A stretch of DNA of 64,000 bases from Ghiorsea bivora (GCF_000744415.1 NZ_JQLW01000010.1:62001-126000), one strand, 5' to 3'; shown: positions 1-9,715, counted from the first letter of the stretch. Notes: generated by a model from the letters alone, not told the origin. Numbers and translations are program-made.

Positions 1-864
1 TTCAATGGTAACAAACTTGGTCACACCTTCACCATCGCGTACAATCAATTGCGCTAGTTCAATAGCAACTTCGCTTAAAGCTTTCTCAAAAACTGTGATA
101 TCTTGAAGCTCTGTGTCACCTAAACCCAAACCTGATGATAATAAATACACCGTGTCATTGGTTGATGTATCACCGTCTACGCTAATGCTATTAAACGACT
201 CATCAGTAACCCTTGATAATATATCCTGCAACACTTCCGCGCGAATTGGCGCATCGGTCGCCATAAAACCCAGCATAGTTGCCATATTAGGGTGAATCAT
301 GCCACTGCCCTTAGATACACCTGTAATCGTATACGTTTTGCCATTCGTCTCAAACTGACGTGAGGTATACTTAGCAAAAGTATCGGTAGTACGAATGGCT
401 TCAGCAGCTTGCAGCCAATTGTCTTCTGCCAACGAACTTCCTGCCTCGTCAATCGCATCACGAATACGTTCGATAGGGAAAGGTTCACCAATCACACCTG
501 TTGATGCAGACAACACTTGATATGATGAAACTTCTGCAACCTCAGCACCCAAATCAATCAACTGCTGTGACCACACCCGCTCCATCTCACCCACACCCGC
601 ATTGGCATTACCCGCATTGGCAACAATGGCACGGATATTGGTGGCATGTTCACGCACTGTTTGCTCACCCAAGTCTACACATGCCGCACGAAATGCATTC
701 TGCGTAAATACTGCGGCTGCTTGCGCAGGCACATCAGCCACAATCAAAGTAACATCTTGGCGTTTACCTTTTAAGTCAGCTGATTTTACACCGCACGAAG
801 CCGAACCAACCTTAAATCCAGGAACTGGAAGCGGCTTTTGCAAAGTATAAGGCAATACTGGCAT
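1..864 (-). CDS. argJ: Bifunctional ornithine acetyltransferase / N-acetylglutamate synthase ArgJ (partial, C-terminus outside window)
   Basis: I translated this minus-strand frame myself. It opens with ATG at 864 and stays open to base 1, giving the first 288 residues of a protein that is normally about 400 long. The autoprocessing site GSGMIHPNMATMLGF (about residues 186-200) is intact, with the Thr at about 196 that becomes the N-terminal nucleophile after self-cleavage. The oxyanion-hole STGVIG lies at about 121-126. ArgJ moves the acetyl group from N-acetylornithine to glutamate in the cyclic arginine pathway. It sits 2 bp downstream of secA on the same strand, so co-transcription is possible. 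The rest of the beta chain runs off the window. Confidence 0.93.
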   Translation of the reverse strand, partial: MPVLPYTLQKPLPVPGFKVGSASCGVKSADLKGKRQDVTLIVADVPAQAAAVFTQNAFRAACVDLGEQTVREHATNIRAIVANAGNANAGVGEMERVWSQQLIDLGAEVAEVSSYQVLSASTGVIGEPFPIERIRDAIDEAGSSLAEDNWLQAAEAIRTTDTFAKYTSRQFETNGKTYTITGVSKGSGMIHPNMATMLGFMATDAPIRAEVLQDILSRVTDESFNSISVDGDTSTNDTVYLLSSGLGLGDTELQDITVFEKALSEVAIELAQLIVRDGEGVTKFVTIE

Positions 865-866
865 GA

Positions 867-3500
867 TTAACGCTTCTTACCGTGACACTGTTTATACTTT
901 TTACCCGAACCACAAGGGCATGGGTCGTTACGTCCAATTTTTTCACCTTGGCGTTGGTATGTTTCAGTAACAGCTTCAGGTTCTTTATTCACAATATTGT
1001 ATTTAATTTTTTCTGGTTCGGGTTGCGGCTCGGGTTCTTTGACTTCAACACGGAACAATGAAATCACAGTTTCTGTGCGAATTTTACCCAACATACTGCT
1101 AAACAACTCATATGATTCATGTTTGTATTCTTGAATTGGATTTTTTTGTGCATAACCACGCAAACCAACACTTTGACGCAGGTGATCCATCGCCAACAAG
1201 TGCTCTTTCCAATGATGATCAAGGATTTGCAATAGCAGCCATTTCTCAAAACCACGCATTTGCTCAGCACCCGTAGCTTCTTCTTTTTCAGCCAGATGCG
1301 CTTTTAGGGCTTCAACCAACTTGTTACGCATACCCTCTGCTGATTCAACATCATCGCTCTCAGCCCAAGCTTGCACATCAGCTTCAATGGTAAGTTTCTC
1401 AAGCAATGTTGTTTTTAAACCTTCAACATCCCAGTTATCTGGAATATCCGATAAAAACTCAGCAACAAGTTCATCCACATAGTCCAACATCATGTCTTCA
1501 ATGACTTCTTGTACATCATCCAATTCAAGCAGTTCACGGCGTTGCGAGTAAATCACTTCACGTTGCTGGTTCATCACATCATCATACTCAAGCAGTTGTT
1601 TACGCATATCAAAGTTGCGTCCTTCCACTTTTTTCTGCGAGTTGGCAATGGCTTTACTTACCCAAGGATGCTCAATCACTTCCCCTTTATCAAAACCCAT
1701 CTTGGTGAGCATGCCTTGCATTTTTTCACCACCAAAAATACGCATCAAGTCATCTTCAAGCGATAAGTAAAAACGGGTTGAACCTGGGTCACCTTGCCTA
1801 CCCGCACGACCTCGAAGCTGGTTATCAATACGACGCGATTCATGACGCTCTGTACCAATAATATGCAAACCACCCAAAGCAATCACTTCATCATGCTCTT
1901 TTTGACAAGCCGCCTTGATTTCAGCTACTTTCTTCGCACGTTCTTCATCACTTAACTTATCCGACAACTGTGCAATCAGCATATTGGGATTACCACCCAA
2001 CATAATATCTGTACCACGGCCTGCCATATTGGTGGCAATCGTGATAGCACCTTTACGACCTGCTTGCGATACAATTTCAGCTTCACGCTCATGGTGTTTG
2101 GCATTTAATACTTCATGTTTAATGCCTTTTTTCTTCAATACTTCCGAAAGCATTTCCGATTTTTCAATCGAAGTTGTACCCACCAATACAGGCGCTCCCG
2201 TATTGGATGTACCCACGATATCTTCTACAATGGCATTAAACTTATCTTCTTGATCACGGTAAATTAGGTCACTTAGATCCTTACGAATCATATCTCTATT
2301 GGTGGGCACAATCACCACTTCCAAATCATAGATTTTTTTGAATTCTTCAGCTTCTGTATCTGCCGTACCTGTCATGCCTGACAACGTATCATACATGCGG
2401 AAGAAGTTTTGGAATGTAATGGATGAAAGTGTTTGGTTCTCAGGCTGAATGGTGACCCCTTCTTTGGCTTCCAAGGCTTGATGTTGACCATCTGAATAAC
2501 GACGACCCGCCATCATACGCCCAGTAAACTCATCAATAATCACCACTTCATTATCGCGCACAATATAATCTTTTTCACGGGTAAATAAGGTATGCGCTCT
2601 TAGACACTGGGTAGCAGCATGCAATAAATTAATGTTTTCAGGGTCGTATAAACTTCCCTCTTTAAGCGCACCAGCTTCACGATAAAGCTCTTCAATATGC
2701 TCCATTCCTTTTTCTGTATAAGAAACAGCTTTATCTTTTTCATCCAAATCATAATCATCAGCATCAAGTTGACGAATCAAACCATCTGTTAATGTGTAAA
2801 GTTCACCTGCTTGCTCAGTGGGCCCTGAAATAATTAATGGTGTACGCGCCTCATCAATCAGGATGGAATCCACCTCATCCACAATGGCAAAGTTGTATCC
2901 ACGTTGCACCAAATCATCAACTGAAAACGCCATATTATCGCGTAAATAATCAAAACCGAATTCATTGTTGGTACCATAAGTGATATCTGCGGCATAAGCA
3001 GCTTGACGGTCTTCATGGGTCATATTGCTCACAATCACACCTGTGGTGAGACCCAATGCCGAATAAAGTTTACCCATTTCTTCAGCATCACGCGAAGCAA
3101 GGTAGTCGTTTACCGTTACCACATGTGCACCCTTACCTGACAATGCATTTAAATATACAGGTAGTGTAGCGGTTAAAGTTTTACCCTCACCCGTTTTCAT
3201 CTCAGCAATTTTACCTTGGTGTAAAATAATACCACCCATCACTTGCGAATCGAAATGACGCATACCCATCACTCTATCCGATGCTTCACGAACAACTGCA
3301 AAAGCTTCAGGCAATAAATCGTCTAAACTTTCACCTTTTTCAATTCTAGCACGAAACTCATCCGTTTTTGCCATCAATGCTTCGTCCGATAACTTACCCG
3401 TCTCATCTGCGAGACTATTCACTTTACTTACAAGTGGATACAAGCCTTTAAGTATACGTTCATTGCGATTACCAAACATTTTGGTCAAAAAGTTTAACAT
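867..3500 (-). CDS. secA: Protein translocase ATPase SecA
   Basis: SecA is the motor that drives unfolded preproteins through SecYEG in the inner membrane. The 877-residue product shows Walker A KTGEGKT near residue 105, the DEVDSILIDEARTPL block, the IGTERHESRRIDNQLRGRAG helicase motif, and a C-terminal zinc-binding SEC-C tail CPCGSGKKYKQCHG that contacts SecB and ribosomes. The frame is open to a start at 3554, but ATG 3500 follows an AGGGGA ribosome-binding site at good spacing and gives the family N-terminus MLNFLTKMFG, so I chose it. Length is normal and all key motifs are present. It is followed by argJ after 2 bp. Confidence 0.97.
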   Translation of the reverse strand: MLNFLTKMFGNRNERILKGLYPLVSKVNSLADETGKLSDEALMAKTDEFRARIEKGESLDDLLPEAFAVVREASDRVMGMRHFDSQVMGGIILHQGKIAEMKTGEGKTLTATLPVYLNALSGKGAHVVTVNDYLASRDAEEMGKLYSALGLTTGVIVSNMTHEDRQAAYAADITYGTNNEFGFDYLRDNMAFSVDDLVQRGYNFAIVDEVDSILIDEARTPLIISGPTEQAGELYTLTDGLIRQLDADDYDLDEKDKAVSYTEKGMEHIEELYREAGALKEGSLYDPENINLLHAATQCLRAHTLFTREKDYIVRDNEVVIIDEFTGRMMAGRRYSDGQHQALEAKEGVTIQPENQTLSSITFQNFFRMYDTLSGMTGTADTEAEEFKKIYDLEVVIVPTNRDMIRKDLSDLIYRDQEDKFNAIVEDIVGTSNTGAPVLVGTTSIEKSEMLSEVLKKKGIKHEVLNAKHHEREAEIVSQAGRKGAITIATNMAGRGTDIMLGGNPNMLIAQLSDKLSDEERAKKVAEIKAACQKEHDEVIALGGLHIIGTERHESRRIDNQLRGRAGRQGDPGSTRFYLSLEDDLMRIFGGEKMQGMLTKMGFDKGEVIEHPWVSKAIANSQKKVEGRNFDMRKQLLEYDDVMNQQREVIYSQRRELLELDDVQEVIEDMMLDYVDELVAEFLSDIPDNWDVEGLKTTLLEKLTIEADVQAWAESDDVESAEGMRNKLVEALKAHLAEKEEATGAEQMRGFEKWLLLQILDHHWKEHLLAMDHLRQSVGLRGYAQKNPIQEYKHESYELFSSMLGKIRTETVISLFRVEVKEPEPQPEPEKIKYNIVNKEPEAVTETYQRQGEKIGRNDPCPCGSGKKYKQCHGKKR

Positions 3501-3630
3501 GGGTTCCCCTAACGGTTTGAATACATCTTTATAATTTGGGACGCAAGATAACAAGCCTTACACATAAAATCATGTGATTTTTGCGGTTATTCACTTTTCA
3601 GTATCATTACTTCAATAAGAAAGGTGTAAG

Positions 3631-5913
3631 TTACTGATATATGAATACTTTTATCTTCTCTCTCAACACATGCTCAGAATAAGGTTTTTGAATAAACCCA
3701 GCCAGCCCTCTGCCAACAAATTGGCTGGTTGCCTCTTGCTCATTATAGCCCGATGAAAGTATGACCTGCACATCAGGTTTAATTGCCCTCAATAAACGAA
3801 AACACTCTTTACCATCCATTTCAGGCATTGTCATATCCAATAAAACAAATTGAATGTCATCTTGATATTCAGTAAACACCGCAATACCTTGTTTACCACC
3901 ATTGGCTGTAACCACAGTATAACCCATATCTTCAAGCATTGCGCAAGCCGTCTCACATATAAATGTTTCATCATCAATCACCAACACCAACCCAGAAACT
4001 TTGTTCAACTGCGTTTTAGATCGCTTCATTTTCTTTTCCTCTGTTGCCGAAGATACAGGGAATATTAATTTAAAAGTTGTGCCTTTACCTTCCTCTGAGT
4101 ACACACGAAGCGCACCTTGGTGACCATTTACAATGCCGAGCATTGCACTCATGCCCAAACCTCGGCCTGAAAACTTCGTTGTAAAAAAAGGATCAAACAT
4201 CTGTTTTTGAACTTCATTACTCATACCACAACCGGTATCAGAAACTTCTAAGAAAACATAATCACCTTCATGTTTTTCAGCGTCCCCATAAGTACCCAAC
4301 AAATAATCCGCATCTGCATACATCTCACCTGTTGCCAAGGTTATTCTTCCAGCCTTACCCTCCATAGCTTCTGCTGCATTCGTTAACAAGTTTAATACTA
4401 CCTGTTGAATTTGTGCTGCATCAGCATCAATTAACGGAAGGTTATCTGGCATGTCATAATGTAACGCAATTTTCTTAGGTATAGAGACCTCAATCAACTT
4501 CATCATATTACGTACCAAATTTGATAAATTAACGGGTTCTACTACAAATTTACCCTTACCAGAATAAGCTAACATCTGCCTACATAAATCAGCAGCACTG
4601 TGACTTGCTTCAACAATGCAATCGATATGTTTATAAACAGGGTCATTAACACGAACTTTTTTTATTGCCAGCGAAGCATTCCCCAGAATTGCAGTCATAA
4701 TATTATTAAAATCATGCGCAATTCCACCAGCAAGAACCCCCAGTGAATTCACTCTGTCTGCATGATGCAACTTTTTCTCCATCTTCTGTTGCAATGTTAC
4801 ATCCCTTTGTATAATAGCAAAACCATTAATACAGTCATTTTTATCATATAACGGGAAAGCATTTTGTGAAACCTGATACAAGGCATTACTTTTGGATTTA
4901 TTAAACAAAAGGTTCAACACAGGTTTACCCGACTGGAGGTTTTTCCATATTTCATGATATTTTAGTTGCCCTACTTCATCACTCCAAACCAGCTCAAGTG
5001 TTTCACCAAGCGCTTCTTCTGCCGAAAAACCGCTCACCCTCGCAAAAGCAGGATTAACATAAATAATCACACCTTCTACATCAGTAACAATGACCAACTC
5101 ATCTGCTTGCTCAATCACGGATGCCAAACGTTTAGATTGCTCCTCTGCAAGAAGTTTGGCTTTAACACTGGAAATCGTTTCATCCATAAGCGAAACAACC
5201 AACACTCCAGCTTCAATAAGAAAGAGTACAATTAAAACATATATCGCTAGAGACCCTTGCTGCAAACCTGTATGTATAACACTCATACCCTGAATAGGTA
5301 CAAAACTAACCCCTGTCATAGCTGTATAATGCATAGAAGAAACAGCAGCCCCCATGAGTACAGCCACAGGGATTTTATACCTTAATTGCCCAAAGGTATA
5401 AGAAAGTTTCACTTCTTCTAATAAATACAGCCCAACACCTGAAACAACAATCGCAATGGCAACAGAAGCAAACATTATCCAATGGTTATGATGCATTGTT
5501 GCATTCACAACCATGGCTGCCATACCTACATAATGCATAGATGCAATAGACAAACCTAAAATCGTCGCCAATATGGCAAGCCTTAAACCTCGAATCTTTT
5601 TTGTATTTGTTATAAATATACCAGTAAAACCCGAAACGACGACTACAAGTAAAAGTGACAATGTCGTCAAATCCAAATCATAACTAACTTTTAATGGTAG
5701 CTGAAAAGCAAGCATGCCCACAAAGTGCATACCCCAAACACCTACACCAAAACTAACACCAAACAATGCTGACCAAGTGTACCTTGCTTTAGCATTTGTT
5801 GCTTTCGCTATTCTTGAAACTGTACTAAAAGCGACAAAAGAAGATACAACAGCAACAAAAATCGATACACCCACTAAAAGCATATCATGAACGCCAACAA
5901 CCTCTAACTGCAT
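3631..5913 (-). CDS. MHYT-domain PAS hybrid sensor histidine kinase with C-terminal receiver
   Basis: This 760-residue inner-membrane sensor starts with a multi-helix MHYT region carrying three MHxxxM repeats (MHFVGM 62-67, MHYVGM 126-131, MHYTAM 194-199). These His/Met motifs are proposed to bind a metal that senses O2, CO or NO. A PAS domain follows (about 262-372), then a dimerisation/phosphoacceptor segment with AHDFNN (His about 400), an HATPase domain (NLLTNAAEAM, DTGCGMS, GRGLGM) and a receiver domain with LLDMTMPEMDG (Asp about 693). The last domain makes it a self-contained hybrid kinase. The start at 5913 follows a GAGGGGGG site; the frame is open to 5952. No cognate output regulator is adjacent; a lone receiver protein at 29864 resembles its receiver. 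The ligand is not known from sequence. Confidence 0.88.
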   Translation of the reverse strand: MQLEVVGVHDMLLVGVSIFVAVVSSFVAFSTVSRIAKATNAKARYTWSALFGVSFGVGVWGMHFVGMLAFQLPLKVSYDLDLTTLSLLLVVVVSGFTGIFITNTKKIRGLRLAILATILGLSIASMHYVGMAAMVVNATMHHNHWIMFASVAIAIVVSGVGLYLLEEVKLSYTFGQLRYKIPVAVLMGAAVSSMHYTAMTGVSFVPIQGMSVIHTGLQQGSLAIYVLIVLFLIEAGVLVVSLMDETISSVKAKLLAEEQSKRLASVIEQADELVIVTDVEGVIIYVNPAFARVSGFSAEEALGETLELVWSDEVGQLKYHEIWKNLQSGKPVLNLLFNKSKSNALYQVSQNAFPLYDKNDCINGFAIIQRDVTLQQKMEKKLHHADRVNSLGVLAGGIAHDFNNIMTAILGNASLAIKKVRVNDPVYKHIDCIVEASHSAADLCRQMLAYSGKGKFVVEPVNLSNLVRNMMKLIEVSIPKKIALHYDMPDNLPLIDADAAQIQQVVLNLLTNAAEAMEGKAGRITLATGEMYADADYLLGTYGDAEKHEGDYVFLEVSDTGCGMSNEVQKQMFDPFFTTKFSGRGLGMSAMLGIVNGHQGALRVYSEEGKGTTFKLIFPVSSATEEKKMKRSKTQLNKVSGLVLVIDDETFICETACAMLEDMGYTVVTANGGKQGIAVFTEYQDDIQFVLLDMTMPEMDGKECFRLLRAIKPDVQVILSSGYNEQEATSQFVGRGLAGFIQKPYSEHVLREKIKVFIYQ

Positions 5914-6158
5914 ATAGCCCCCCTCAACTGTATCATATACTGATACGCACAAAGCAAAACGAAAACAAACATAAAGACAAGCGTTTATCTACCTGAAAAC
6001 TTTTATTTCCCAAAAAGTCAAATTGGATCTTTTACAATTCACCGCCCACTCTAAATAAGTATGATTTTTCTACTTATCCAACAACTTTTTCTGTTCTTAA
6101 TTAATAAACTTCCATTTCCATCAAATGGTTTTCCTTTTTCATGCTGGGAAACATCAAG

Positions 6159-6352
6159 CTAGCTTCTATCTTCCAATGCACCCGCAAGTACATATAAAAA
6201 GTTCATATTTGCCTTTAAACCAGCTTGCTTTAAACACATAAAGACTGCACATCCCCCTCTTCCTCTATATCTGCAACAGATACAATGCCAATTATGGCTA
6301 AGCTTTGCTCAGACTTTGCACCCAAATCTCTTAAATCACGAATTGGCTTCAT
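6159..6352 (-). pseudogene. Frameshifted TfoX/Sxy C-terminal-domain gene, coupled to ygfZ
   Basis: An ATG at 6352 overlaps the ygfZ stop as ATGA. Its frame reads MKPIRDLRDLGAKSEQSLAI and onward for 40 codons to a TAA at 6230. The reading that follows in another frame (KQAGLKANMNFLYVLAGALE) continues the same fold and ends at a TAG at 6159. Adding one base in the G run at 6253-6257 joins the halves into about 64 residues resembling the TfoX C-terminal domain (a 'Lp.iG..s...L..~GI' start and an 'LnlLYaLegAl' end). That domain is found in competence regulators and in small stand-alone proteins. Too short for most automatic ORF cut-offs. A sequencing error in the G run is the main alternative to real decay. 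Confidence 0.62.
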
Positions 6353-7263
6353 TCGCCACAAACACCAAGCACTTGCACTTTATCCCCAGCTTCGGTTTGC
6401 AATGGCTGATTTGCCTCAACCGTTTCAATCGGAAGCAAGGCGATACCTTGATAGGCATCACCATCTTGCGCCAAACTGGTCACTTCACCCACCTTGACCG
6501 TGGTCAACACGGCGCACGGCAGACGCACATCTTTCTCAAGCTTTACGCGATACAGTTTCTTTTTGATGCCACCGCGCCAATGCATACGACTGGTCACTTC
6601 CTGCCCTACATAACACCCTTTATCAAAACTTACCCCATCTCTATCCATCAAATTGGCATTCAATGGATGCAACTTGATATCCCAATCTACACCCAAAAGT
6701 GGTGTTCCTTGCAAAATACGCCCGCGTTCAATTTCATTTTCATCAGCATTACACGACAAAGGTAAATCAGACCCCATCACCCACACCCCATTCTTACTGG
6801 GCTCAGACATACGCAAAATTGAAACCGTGTCGGTATGTGCTGATGCCAGTTTCTCATGCGTAGGCATAGGTAAAGCATTGGCTTGCAAAAAATCATCAAC
6901 ATCACCGCCTTGCACAGAAAACACCTGCCAAGATGAAACTTTACCAATCCTTAGCTCATAACCCAGAGCAAACATACGTAAGCGCTCTACTAAGTTTAAA
7001 GCAAATGCACTGGGACATAAAAACATCACCTCGGCCCAAGTCTCTTTCTTCTTGGTCAGCAAAAGATAAAAGTCTGAAACAGGTTTACCCTGTGGTGTTA
7101 AAATCACACTATAAATAGCCTGTGTTTCAGATAGTTTGGATACATCTTGAGCAACCTGACCTTGCAAATATTTCAAGAGGCTTTCGCCCGAAGCCTTAAT
7201 GACTGCATAAGCATCTCTTTTCGCCACTTTTACTGAATCTATAGGGGTATCTTTTTGCATCAT
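6349..7263 (-). CDS. ygfZ: Folate-binding protein YgfZ (Fe-S cluster maintenance)
   Basis: YgfZ is a tetrahydrofolate-binding relative of aminomethyltransferase GcvT that helps repair or maintain certain iron-sulfur enzymes such as MiaB. The family signature K-G-C-Y-x-G-Q-E is present as KGCYVGQE at residues 215-222, with the conserved Cys217, and is followed by TSRMHWRGGIKKKLYRV. At 304 residues it is close to the usual size. The start at 7263 has a weak GAGAG site; a second ATG follows directly at 7260. Its TGA stop overlaps the ATG of the decayed tfoX-like reading frame, suggesting that the two were once translated together. A DnaA-box-bearing spacer lies upstream. Confidence 0.93.
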   Translation of the reverse strand: MMQKDTPIDSVKVAKRDAYAVIKASGESLLKYLQGQVAQDVSKLSETQAIYSVILTPQGKPVSDFYLLLTKKKETWAEVMFLCPSAFALNLVERLRMFALGYELRIGKVSSWQVFSVQGGDVDDFLQANALPMPTHEKLASAHTDTVSILRMSEPSKNGVWVMGSDLPLSCNADENEIERGRILQGTPLLGVDWDIKLHPLNANLMDRDGVSFDKGCYVGQEVTSRMHWRGGIKKKLYRVKLEKDVRLPCAVLTTVKVGEVTSLAQDGDAYQGIALLPIETVEANQPLQTEAGDKVQVLGVCGE

Positions 7264-7335
7264 TTTACACTCTCTTTAACCTGAAAGCCCACCGAAACCC
7301 TTATCGATTAAGCTTTTTTAATGTCTCTTAAAAAG

Positions 7336-7370
7336 TTGTCCACGTAACCTGTGGATAACTTTGTGGATAA
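7336..7370. promoter_or_regulatory. DnaA-box cluster in AT-rich spacer
   Basis: Two perfect DnaA boxes in the reverse orientation, TGTGGATAA at 7350-7358 and 7362-7370, start 12 bp apart. A degenerate forward copy, TTGTCCACG, lies at 7336-7344. They sit in the 296-bp non-coding stretch between hpnE and ygfZ, whose 7381-7560 part is AT-rich. The arrangement could be part of a replication origin, a DnaA-titration site, or a DnaA-controlled promoter for ygfZ. Only two of three boxes are perfect, and flanking genes on both sides run the same way, which weakens the origin reading. Confidence 0.45.
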
Positions 7371-7559
7371 CACTGCATGCAACCAGCATAATATTAAACA
7401 CTTAAGCTACATGCCCCTGCTGTCTATTTTTTAGGCAATGATATTATTCCCTTTATTTACAATAGTTTATCTATGCATTGTTACAAGGTTAAACAAACAA
7501 GCCTATCTAATTGTGATAAAGATATGACACAGCCTCAAAAAAGTGAATAAGTTACTGTG

Positions 7560-8825
7560 TCAAGCATTAATTTTGTGATTTTTGTCCCAACCAAGCAGCT
7601 CATGGGCTGCTTTTTCACCCGATATTACCGCAAGTTCAATGGTTGCAGGCAGTTCACCGGGAGCAGGTGATTCACATGCAAGAAAAACATGTTCAGGCAA
7701 ATCAAAGCTCTTCTGATTTCTGACCAAAACGGTTGCTCTTTTCTCACGAATAAAACGTACTTTTTTCGGTTCAGGAAGCGCTCTACCCAACATCATTTCC
7801 GCTTCATGCAAAACCCTGTCTATCAATTCCTTTTGTGATATTTGTGATAAGTCTGTTTCATCAGCACTGATAATCATACATACATGATGAAGCCCTGTTG
7901 TTTGATGCAACATCTTGGATACATCAAACAACCACTGCCCATAAGTGCCCAACATACCTTGCATCATATTGGGTAAGTTTAGGTTTTCTTCAAACCACAA
8001 ATGAATATTGGTGATGGCCTGGGTTGGCACTTCTTCCTTGATGCCCAGCAAACGGTTCCTAGCAAAGGCAGGCAATGCCAACACCACAGCATCATGGTTA
8101 AGTTCATCAAGGCTACGCACAGTATGCCGCAATTCCATATTTACACCCAAATCACGCAATTTATCGGCAACAGGCGCAACCAAGGCTTGTGACAATGGTT
8201 GGTTAAACCAACCCATTTTTGCATTTTTATGTGATGAAAAGGATGTGGCAAGCACTCTAGCAAAGGTTTTGGCATTGGCAGTGTGCATGGGTTCATTCAT
8301 CACCCCCAAACACAAGACTTCCAGCATATCCTCAACCAACCGCTTGGGTGCTTTGATCTCATCCATCCATTGTTGCACGGTTTGCTCTTCAGTGCGGTTC
8401 ATCATGGTTATCGCCAAGCGTAACATGCCTTTTACACTGGAAAAATCATGCCTAGGCAAACGATAAACCGCCCAAATCAATGCCAAGTTCACAGGCAACC
8501 AAGACACCGCTTTTAAATCAAACAAACCGCGTTGTTTATCCCAAAGCGATAAAGTGAGTGATGATTGCCAGCTCACATGCTGCAACGCATTCACATCAGC
8601 GAGCAATTTCAATGTGGCATGATATGCCCCCACCATCGCATGCGGACCATTATCTACCCATTCATCCACTTCTTCATCGTAAAAAGATTTGGTGCGCCCA
8701 CCCAATGCTGGAGCAGCCTCAAACAGGTCCACCTGATAACCTGATTCTGCCAAACGCAATGCAGCCGTTAAACCTGCAATGCCTCCGCCGACAACAGCAA
8801 TACGTTTGCTATCAGATTGCGCCAT
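7560..8825 (-). CDS. hpnE: Hydroxysqualene dehydroxylase HpnE
   Basis: This is a FAD-dependent amine-oxidase-fold enzyme that reduces hydroxysqualene to squalene in the HpnCDE route. A Rossmann FAD site VVGGGIAGLTAALRLAESG is at about residues 10-28, followed by a GGRTKSF segment typical of phytoene-desaturase-like proteins. The length (421) fits. It is the last gene of hpnC-hpnD-hpnE: its ATG overlaps the hpnD stop by one base (TAATG). The neighbouring HpnC and HpnD enzymes decide the assignment over a generic phytoene desaturase or protoporphyrinogen oxidase. Confidence 0.88.
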   Translation of the reverse strand: MAQSDSKRIAVVGGGIAGLTAALRLAESGYQVDLFEAAPALGGRTKSFYDEEVDEWVDNGPHAMVGAYHATLKLLADVNALQHVSWQSSLTLSLWDKQRGLFDLKAVSWLPVNLALIWAVYRLPRHDFSSVKGMLRLAITMMNRTEEQTVQQWMDEIKAPKRLVEDMLEVLCLGVMNEPMHTANAKTFARVLATSFSSHKNAKMGWFNQPLSQALVAPVADKLRDLGVNMELRHTVRSLDELNHDAVVLALPAFARNRLLGIKEEVPTQAITNIHLWFEENLNLPNMMQGMLGTYGQWLFDVSKMLHQTTGLHHVCMIISADETDLSQISQKELIDRVLHEAEMMLGRALPEPKKVRFIREKRATVLVRNQKSFDLPEHVFLACESPAPGELPATIELAVISGEKAAHELLGWDKNHKINA

Positions 8826-9715
8826 TAAAAGTCTAACCGCAACGGCAAACCTTTCTTCACAGCCTTTTTCTCATAACGATAAGCTTTCCATGCCACCCAG
8901 ATTTTCTTCAATGGTGTAAGCCGTGCAGGGTGTTGCCATACATCAAAATTCACTTTCTTAAGTTTTGCCAAATGTGCATAATAAATTGCACCCATCATCA
9001 AGGATGGGGTCAAACTTTTCCTATCTTCTGCGGGTAATGCTTTTAAGGCATCAGCATAGGCCTGCTCTGCTTTATCATAATAATGCTGCATCAAAGCTTT
9101 GAGGTTGGCATTGGCTTCTTCATGATCAGTAAAACCTTGGCGAATATCATGGTCGGTTACCTTGAACTTGGCACGGATTTGTTGTGGCAAATAAATACGC
9201 TCAATTTTGGTGTCTTCATGCACATCTCTCAGAATATTGGTGAGCTGCAAAGCATCACCCATACGAAGTGCAAAGGTTTTGGATGCTTCTTGTGTAAACC
9301 CAAATACAGCAATGGACATCAAACCCACCACGCCCGCCACTCGGTAACAATACAAGTTTAAATCTTCATCAGTCACTATCGGTTTACCCGATACATCCAT
9401 TAGCATACCTTCAATCATTTCGGTAAACATACTTTTTTCGATAGGATAATGGGCAAGTGTCCACATCAATTCTTTGCCTACAGGGTGACGCGCTACCCCT
9501 TCAAACACCCTGTCGATTTCTTCTTGCCAAAAAACAAGCTTACGAACAGCAACCTCTTTTTCTTTGATTTCATCAGCAATATCATCCACTTCCCGACAAA
9601 ATGCATACAATGCCATCATGGCACGGCGTTTTTCAGGCGATAAAAATAAAAAGGCATAAAAAAAGGATGAACCCGAACCTCTGGTTTTATCTTCACAATA
9701 CTTTTCAGGGCTCAT
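8825..9715 (-). CDS. hpnD: Presqualene diphosphate synthase HpnD
   Basis: HpnD is a squalene/phytoene-synthase-fold enzyme that condenses two farnesyl diphosphates to presqualene diphosphate. The first Asp-rich, magnesium-binding motif is DDIADE at residues 44-49, and the second is in NILRDVHEDTKIERIYLPQQ. At 296 residues it has the usual size. It is framed by 4-bp (ATGA, with hpnC) and 1-bp (TAATG, with hpnE) overlaps, so the three are almost certainly one translationally coupled operon. Confidence 0.9.
   Translation of the reverse strand: MSPEKYCEDKTRGSGSSFFYAFLFLSPEKRRAMMALYAFCREVDDIADEIKEKEVAVRKLVFWQEEIDRVFEGVARHPVGKELMWTLAHYPIEKSMFTEMIEGMLMDVSGKPIVTDEDLNLYCYRVAGVVGLMSIAVFGFTQEASKTFALRMGDALQLTNILRDVHEDTKIERIYLPQQIRAKFKVTDHDIRQGFTDHEEANANLKALMQHYYDKAEQAYADALKALPAEDRKSLTPSLMMGAIYYAHLAKLKKVNFDVWQHPARLTPLKKIWVAWKAYRYEKKAVKKGLPLRLDF

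Noticed and set aside
7264-7560. Firm call of a replication origin
   Set aside because: Only two perfect boxes; dnaA and dnaN are not nearby and flanking genes do not diverge. Kept as a DnaA-box cluster only.
8558-8836. Open frame on the plus strand opposite hpnE
   Set aside because: It is the antisense shadow of hpnE, has no ribosome-binding site and its composition is not protein-like.
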